Assembly (NCBI GenBank): GCA_964545895.1
Contig: CAZJHS010000004.1
Coordinates: forward strand, 5,709-69,708
Source of the DNA: UBA6183 sp964545895
GTDB taxonomy: Bacteria; Bacteroidota; Bacteroidia; UKL13-3
DNA: 64,000 bases
Direction of reading: 5' to 3'
Part shown: one piece after another, positions 62,840-64,000 of the stretch
Layout: each line of letters opens with the position of its first letter
Numbering within the stretch: the first letter of the stretch is position 1
The notes under the pieces: generated by a model
Database searches by the model: none
What the model was told of the DNA's origin: nothing
Seen by the model: the letters and a program-made list of their open reading frames with translations, nothing else
Program-made: the position numbers and the translations under genes

Positions 62840-63766
62840 ATGAGAGTAATTGCATTTCTTTTAATTTCTTTCCTTTCATTGGTTTGTACTTTCGGCCAAT
62901 CAAGAGAAATTGTATACTTTAATCCAAATGATTCATCTTCTAATTATTTTATTGCATTTAAACCGTTAGTTGAGCCCAAAGGCCTTTTATTGCTTTTGAC
63001 CTCTTTTGGGGAAACTCCACAAAATGCATCAAATGAAACAGACATATCAACCATTGCAAACAAGGAAGGATTGGTAACAGTATTTGCTAGTTTACAATAT
63101 GGAACTCAAACATTTTTTATTGATAGTTTATCTCAAGCAAATCTGGATCAACTTATACCAAACCTCCAGAAACGTTATAAATTAACGAACAAACCCTTTT
63201 ATTTGGGCGGTTTTTCGCTAGGTGGTTCAGGTGTCGTAAAGTATGCTGAGAGAGCATACTCTAGATCAGACTTACAAAAACCAAAAGCAATTTTTGCAGT
63301 TGATCCTCCGCTTGACTTCGAAAAAATGTATTTTAGTTTGGAGTACGCTGTTAGACAGAGTAAGTCAGAAATATCTAAACGAGAGGCTGATTATTTTATT
63401 CAAAGACTTCAATATGAATTTCAAAGTATTCCGCAAATTGACAACAAACCATTTCAAAGAGTTTCACCTTATTCTTTTAGTGACACCACACAAGCAAATA
63501 TTAAGACCTTGGTAAGCTGTCCTATCATGCTAATATCCGAACCTGACATCATGTGGCAAATGGAAGAACGAAATAGAAGTATGTATGATTTAAATACCTT
63601 AGACTGCTCTTTAGTGATAAATTCTTTACGACTTTTAGGAAATAAAAATGCTGAACTTGTATTGACATCAGGCAAAGGTTATCGTAAACTCACGGGTAAA
63701 CGCAATCCACATTCGTGGTCAATTATGGATACTGAGAAAACAATAAAATGGCTACTTTCTCATTAA
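62840..63766 (+). CDS. Secreted alpha/beta-hydrolase-like protein
   Basis: 308 residues. Signal peptide ends near TFGQ (residue 20). GGFSLGGSG (about 142-150) is a nucleophile elbow (GxSxG) and NPHSWSIM near the end supplies a possible catalytic His; an Asp may be in SEPDIMW. It lacks clear family assignment, so esterase or peptidase activity is inferred only from the fold. TATATTGC lies about 38 bases upstream. Confidence 0.7.
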   Translation: MRVIAFLLISFLSLVCTFGQSREIVYFNPNDSSSNYFIAFKPLVEPKGLLLLLTSFGETPQNASNETDISTIANKEGLVTVFASLQYGTQTFFIDSLSQANLDQLIPNLQKRYKLTNKPFYLGGFSLGGSGVVKYAERAYSRSDLQKPKAIFAVDPPLDFEKMYFSLEYAVRQSKSEISKREADYFIQRLQYEFQSIPQIDNKPFQRVSPYSFSDTTQANIKTLVSCPIMLISEPDIMWQMEERNRSMYDLNTLDCSLVINSLRLLGNKNAELVLTSGKGYRKLTGKRNPHSWSIMDTEKTIKWLLSH

Positions 63767-63797
63767 TGGGAAATAGCAAAATTTAAACTTTTAACAA

Positions 63798-64000
63798 CTA
63801 ATGTATCCTTTCCCCCTTCGGAGTCATGTTTTTCATGATTTCGGCTTCGCCATCTAAAATTTCTTGCCAACGTTTTTTTACATATTCTTCGCCCTTGTAT
63901 TCTTTGGCCAAATCAATAAAAGTTACGTAATGTCCCGCTTCACTTACCATAAACTCGTGGTAAAACTCACGCAAATCTGGATCTTTCATATTTAACGATA
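63798..64000 (-). CDS. miaE: tRNA-(ms2io6A)-hydroxylase, C-terminal part (cut by window end)
   Basis: The last about 67 residues are visible; the frame stays open to base 64000. LREFYHEFMVSEAGHYVTFIDLAKE has the E-x-x-H diiron ligand pair (SEAGHY) of MiaE, a ferritin-like oxygenase that hydroxylates the isopentenyl group at tRNA position A37. The end KRWQEILDGEAEIMKNM followed by GERIH is typical. Confidence 0.85.
   Translation of the reverse strand, partial: SLNMKDPDLREFYHEFMVSEAGHYVTFIDLAKEYKGEEYVKKRWQEILDGEAEIMKNMTPKGERIH

Noticed and set aside
1..64000. CRISPR arrays, tRNA or rRNA genes, insertion sequences
   Set aside because: No regular short repeats with spacers, no cloverleaf or rRNA segments, and no transposase genes were seen while reading both strands.

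Overview
The window is chromosomal DNA from a low-GC member of the Bacteroidota; the order cannot be fixed from the sequence. The signs are: secreted proteins ending in type IX secretion (T9SS type A) sorting domains; a recurrent TAnnTTTG promoter element a few to about 40 bases before start codons; no consistent Shine-Dalgarno sequence; a TonB receptor with an N-terminal carboxypeptidase-like domain; and Bacteroidota family pairs such as the Nif3-like protein followed by a coiled-coil zinc-ribbon protein. Most of the window is ordinary housekeeping: purD, dnaE, holA, yidC, rsmE, kdsB, pyrG, trxA, a partial miaE, transporters and peptidases.

Layout. 1-5184 is the N-terminal 1,728 residues of a giant secreted beta-helix protein, cut by the window edge. 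5.2-14.5 kb holds an RNA methyltransferase, purD, a cation diffusion facilitator, a secreted beta-propeller T9SS protein and dnaE. 14.5-30.5 kb is an accessory island for ribosomally made, modified peptides (RiPPs). 31-44.9 kb holds trxA, an FAD-linked oxidase, a DPP-IV peptidase with a dipeptide transporter, an amino-acid permease, holA and small envelope proteins. 45-57 kb holds yidC, a TonB receptor, a phosphopantetheinyl transferase, a WD40 protein, peptidases and the Nif3/zinc-ribbon pair. 57-64 kb holds a DUF4159/PAP2/rsmE operon, kdsB, pyrG, a Doc-type toxin-antitoxin pair with a gene fragment behind it, a secreted hydrolase and the end of miaE.

The RiPP island is the main point of interest. 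Leftward from 25992 runs a class I lanthipeptide operon: precursor, erythromycin-esterase-like secreted enzyme, LanC, full-length LanB, then a tolC cut after about 130 codons. Directly behind the cut lies a second leftward operon of the grasp-with-spasm (graspetide) type: precursor, secreted protein of unknown function, ATP-grasp ligase, SPASM protein, then an intact tolC. Rightward from 26227 run a LuxR-type response regulator, a C39-peptidase ABC transporter and an HlyD-type adaptor. Both precursors have a Gly-Gly site at residues 28-30, so one transporter could trim and export both, with TolC as the outer-membrane channel.

Both precursor genes are preceded by the same 199-base segment, at 19540-19738 and 25993-26191, about nine in ten bases identical. 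Each copy carries two palindromes of the form AATAGAA-N4-TTCTATT with centres 29 bases apart, the natural candidate sites for the adjacent response regulator. The right end of the left copy is joined to the broken tolC through a 6-base sequence, GCGGTT, that is present in both parents. This suggests that two once-complete clusters were fused by deletion, leaving two peptide systems under one regulator and one exporter. A 10-N assembly gap lies inside the graspetide precursor gene, so its C-terminal end is not reliable.
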